Shown: piece by piece, positions 15,122 to 17,245 of the stretch
Layout: each line of letters opens with the position of its first letter
Numbering within the stretch: the stretch's first letter is position 1
From: Gammaproteobacteria bacterium
GTDB lineage: Bacteria > Pseudomonadota > Gammaproteobacteria > UBA4575
Direction: 5' to 3'
NCBI GenBank assembly: GCA_027297825.1
Contig: JAPUHH010000097.1
Span: 1 to 17,245, forward strand
Length of the DNA: 17,245 nucleotides
Translations under genes and position numbers: made by a program
Notes under the pieces: generated by a model
Seen by the model: the letters and a program-made list of their open reading frames with translations, nothing else
What the model was told of the DNA's origin: nothing
Database searches by the model: none

Positions 15122-15158
15122 AGCAGCATTTTTGTTCAATATTCATTCAACAGCTGCT
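15122..15158. repeat. Bulged stem-loop AGCAGC ... GCTGCT
   Basis: AGCAGC (15122-15127) pairs with GCTGCT (15153-15158), and TGTT (15133-15136) pairs with AACA (15149-15152) inside it, leaving a five-base bulge on the left arm. No T run follows on either strand, so it is not a normal terminator. It lies in the 234-bp gap between the 59-aa gene and the GIY-YIG gene. Confidence 0.25.
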
Positions 15159-15282
15159 TAGCAGGGATTTAGCGAAAACGTTGGATTGAGAAACATCCTG
15201 CAAAGTAAGACAATATGAGGCGCAATTAACAGCTACAATATTATTGGTTACATCCTGTTCACCATAATGTTTAATTTTTGTT

Positions 15283-15534
15283 ATGAATTGGTCAGTATAT
15301 ATAATTGAAAACAATGATCAGTCCTATTACACAGGGATATCTACAGATGTTGAGCGGCGTTTCAAACAACATATGAATGGACAAGGAGCAAAGTTCTTTA
15401 ACAGCCGAACGCCGATTAAAGTGATATTTCAAGAAACCGGCCATACTCGCAGCAGTGCAAGCAAACGTGAAGTTGAAATTAAAAAACTGACTAAGAAAGA
15501 TAAAATTCAGTTAATCAAACAATCTTTAGACTAG
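15283..15534 (+). CDS. GIY-YIG nuclease superfamily protein, YhbQ-like
   Basis: An 83-residue single GIY-YIG domain protein. The two signature strands are VYI (5-7) and YTG (16-18), followed by STDVERRFKQH with the conserved Arg25/Arg26 and His30, and KREVEIKKLTK (61-71) with the likely metal-binding Glu63. Size and layout match the small YhbQ/UPF0213 group, whose E. coli member is a proposed DNA-acting nuclease; the cellular substrate is uncertain. The start ATG at 15283 has no good ribosome binding site (a T-rich run precedes it). It is transcribed towards a minus-strand pseudogene whose stop codon (15535-15537) abuts its own. Confidence 0.88.
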   Translation: MNWSVYIIENNDQSYYTGISTDVERRFKQHMNGQGAKFFNSRTPIKVIFQETGHTRSSASKREVEIKKLTKKDKIQLIKQSLD

Positions 15535-16033
15535 CTACGCTTCATCATTATTTGAAGCACTCTTTAACAAAGAAAATGCCATCAGAAGCAGTAGCAACCT
15601 ATCTAAGACAAGAATTCCCCATAACGCAATAGCTTTAGGCGTTACTTTGATCAAATCTTCTCTTAATGAATTTTCAGCAGCTAGTTTTATATGAAAACAA
15701 ACACCAAAATTTTATGCCAACACACCGACTTTCACTAAAACATTACCAATAGCAAAAAACCCCTATAATCATGTTAAGCAAATTAGACGTACCTTCAACG
15801 ATGTTATTGTCTTTACCAGCAAATGATTTATCGTTTGTTTTTGAATAAGCAGGCGTATCTATAGAGGGTCTTTTCGTGCTTGATTCAACGAGCGTTTCAT
15901 CTTCTATGGTAAGTTTAGATTATTTACGCGATATCGCAGCATTTTTAACGGCTTGAATATATTGATCGCGGGAAACATAGGTCTGTTGCTGCAAAGCATT
16001 TTTATCCGTTTCTTGATAAGCTCTTGCAATATC
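15535..16033 (-). pseudogene. Decayed membrane-protein gene with stop and frameshifts
   Basis: Minus-strand remnants of one protein, broken several times. From 16033 leftwards the frame reads DIARAYQETDKNALQQQ, continues with SRDQYIQAVKNAAISRK, hits a TAA (15922-15920), then goes on in the same frame with SKLTIEDETLVESS and NNIVEGTSNLLNMIIGVF to a second stop at 15745-15743. At the run of six Ts on the minus strand (15759-15754) a shift of frame restores a hydrophobic continuation, AIGNVLVKVGV. A last fragment, about 15657-15535, reads DLIKVTPKAIALWGILVL and a second hydrophobic stretch ending in SASNNDEA and TAG. No start codon is found at the right end, where an in-frame TAA (16036-16034) stands. 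The protein family is not recognised; one or two membrane helices are likely. The exact break points between 15660 and 15745 are uncertain. Confidence 0.55.
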
Positions 16034-16461
16034 TTATTGGCGTTTACTTAATTAACGGCTGCAAAAATGATGTAACTACTTTTGTTGATGTCTCGGTTTT
16101 TGATATCAGCAGTCATAAATATTTGCTGCGTGCTCCCGGCACCAATAAAATCACAGCAAATTCTGCATTAATCAATACGCAAAAAATATTACGCATCGCG
16201 AAACAAGAAAGCTTCACCGCAACTATTGATCATTTAACGGAAGACTTACAAGCAGAACTTGAAAGTTTCAAACAGAGAAACAAACAAGATAAAAGTGTAG
16301 AAATCTCTTACAGGCCTAGCTTTTCAGGTGGTGGCGCAATAAGCTGGCTATCAGCTTCACTATTGATAGCTATGATTTTTAACGCTTTATGCAGACCAAG
16401 CCTTTTCAATACCTATAAGTATTACTGGCGATACTCTCCAGACCCACGTTTTAAAAAATAG
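16024..16461 (+). pseudogene. 5'-truncated rhombotarget-type lipoprotein with GlyGly-CTERM tail
   Basis: The 145-residue frame matches only the C-terminal part of a longer surface lipoprotein of the kind found with GlyGly-CTERM/rhombosortase systems. Recognisable parts are LIGVYLINGCKNDVTTFVD, VFDISSHKYLLRAPGT, and a C-terminal sorting-like region: a Gly triplet (102-104), a hydrophobic helix (about 105-122) and Arg124. The signal peptide and lipobox half are absent: the frame is open only back to 15949 and that extension has no lipoprotein features. The apparent start is a TTG without ribosome binding site. After Arg124 there are 21 further residues, longer than the short basic end usual for such tails, which suggests the original stop was lost. 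It meets the minus-strand pseudogene at about 16030, as if joined by a rearrangement. Family assignment from memory of the motif; moderate certainty. Confidence 0.55.
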
Positions 16462-16510
16462 TACTTTGCAGCTCTATAAGGAGATTTTTGGAAAACTTCA
16501 GGTTTTAGTT

Positions 16511-17245
16511 TTACCTTGTATGAATAGCCCATGTTACATCTAAGGCTTGACGATTCTGCCAAATATCGTGCACACGGAATATTTTCACACCTGCCACAAC
16601 ACCTAAAGCAGAGGTTGCGCAGGTTGCGGGCATTCTTTCTTGCGGCTCTGCTTGTTTAGATATTTCGCCCATAAAGCTTTTGCGACTCGTACCAAGCAAA
16701 ATTGGATAACCTAAATTAGTAAGCTTATTTAAATCCCGCAACAGCTCAAGATTATGTTGAGTACGCTTACCAAACCCAATACCTGGATCAAGAATAATAT
16801 TCTCTTTCTTCACTCCAACATTTTCAGCCACACTTGCCTGCTTAACTAAATATTCAGCAACTTCTTGCGTGACATTTTCATAACTAGGGTCGTCCTGCAT
16901 ATTGCCAGGATTGCCTTGCATATGCATTAAACAAATTGGCACAGCAGAATCAGCCGCAAGGGCTAAAATTTGCTCGTCCTCGCGACCCGCACTAACATCA
17001 TTTAGCATGCTAGCTCCTGCCTCCAAAGCTGCTTTGGCGACCTCAGACAAGGTTGTATCGATACTAATATGGATATGGACTGGTAATTCCTTACGCAACC
17101 CCGCAATCACGTCAATCACTCTTCTCTTTTGCTCTTTTGCACCGATTCTCTTCGCCCCTGGTCGTGTTGATTCACCACCAATATCGATGATATCTGCGCC
17201 CTGCTCTACCATTTCGATACCACGGGTCATGGCGTCAATAGAGGA
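16511..17245 (-). CDS. folP: Dihydropteroate synthase (5' truncated by window edge)
   Basis: Folate-pathway enzyme joining p-aminobenzoate to the pterin pyrophosphate; the target of sulfonamides. Conserved motifs appear in order: DIIDIGGESTRPGA, ISIDTT, LNDVSAG, MHMQGNPGNMQ, ILDPGIGFGK, LLGTSRKSFMG and FRVHD at the C-terminus. The frame remains open to base 17245, giving 244 visible residues plus TAA at 16511; compared with E. coli FolP (282) about 35-40 N-terminal residues lie outside. The ATG at 17230 is internal to the gene, since residues upstream (SSIDA) continue in frame and the pterin-binding N-terminal strand is still missing. In E. coli and relatives folP lies between ftsH and glmM; nothing of these is in the window. 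Confidence 0.96.
   Translation of the reverse strand, partial: SSIDAMTRGIEMVEQGADIIDIGGESTRPGAKRIGAKEQKRRVIDVIAGLRKELPVHIHISIDTTLSEVAKAALEAGASMLNDVSAGREDEQILALAADSAVPICLMHMQGNPGNMQDDPSYENVTQEVAEYLVKQASVAENVGVKKENIILDPGIGFGKRTQHNLELLRDLNKLTNLGYPILLGTSRKSFMGEISKQAEPQERMPATCATSALGVVAGVKIFRVHDIWQNRQALDVTWAIHTR

Overview
The window looks like a chromosomal segment of an AT-rich gammaproteobacterium (GC judged by eye at about 40-42%). This rests on the best family matches: an E. coli Can-type beta carbonic anhydrase, a PsiE-family protein, the second-type elongation factor G (EF-G2) known from Vibrio/Pseudomonas-like bacteria, a HopJ-family protein, a DUF938 methyltransferase, and the remains of a GlyGly-CTERM/rhombotarget-type lipoprotein. 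The genus cannot be named. No rRNA, tRNA, CRISPR array or intact insertion sequence was seen.

Layout, left to right. (1) 1-2694: the 3' part of a molybdenum formate dehydrogenase alpha subunit, followed 22 bp later by a beta carbonic anhydrase; formate oxidation makes CO2 and the anhydrase interconverts CO2 and bicarbonate, so the pairing is sensible. (2) A PsiE-like membrane protein on the minus strand, then about 870 bp with no convincing gene. (3) 4093-7607: a stand-alone EF-G2 gene, a cytoplasmic trypsin-fold protease and a five-helix membrane protein. (4) 7797-8213: a tandem-ACT protein with a strong ribosome binding site and a perfect inverted repeat in its promoter region. (5) 8477-10191: a TetR-type regulator and a YdjM-like membrane metal-hydrolase. 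(6) 10215-10521: a molbindin (Mop) gene behind a perfect FNR box whose spacing to a -10-like hexamer is that of a class II activated promoter. (7) 10691-12198: a HmoA/ABM-type monooxygenase and a compact PBP4-type D,D-carboxypeptidase. (8) 12223-15048 on the minus strand: an alpha/beta-hydrolase-like protein, a 40-aa membrane protein (13501-13623) with a strong ribosome binding site, an upstream CRP-type palindrome and a strong terminator, a DUF938 methyltransferase, a HopJ-family protein, and a 59-aa protein (14869-15048). (9) 15283-16461: a GIY-YIG protein, then a decayed region with a minus-strand pseudogene and a 5'-truncated GlyGly-CTERM protein. (10) 16511-17245: folP (minus strand), truncated at its 5' end by the window edge.

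Common thread and caution. The formate dehydrogenase needs molybdenum cofactor and the mop gene encodes a small molybdate-binding protein. A consensus FNR box before mop and a consensus CRP-type site before the 40-aa gene suggest oxygen- or energy-responsive control of parts of this segment. This is inference from sequence patterns. No multi-gene new defence or biosynthetic system is evident. The most interesting items are the FNR-mop promoter, the 40-aa membrane-protein unit, and the decayed locus at 15535-16461.
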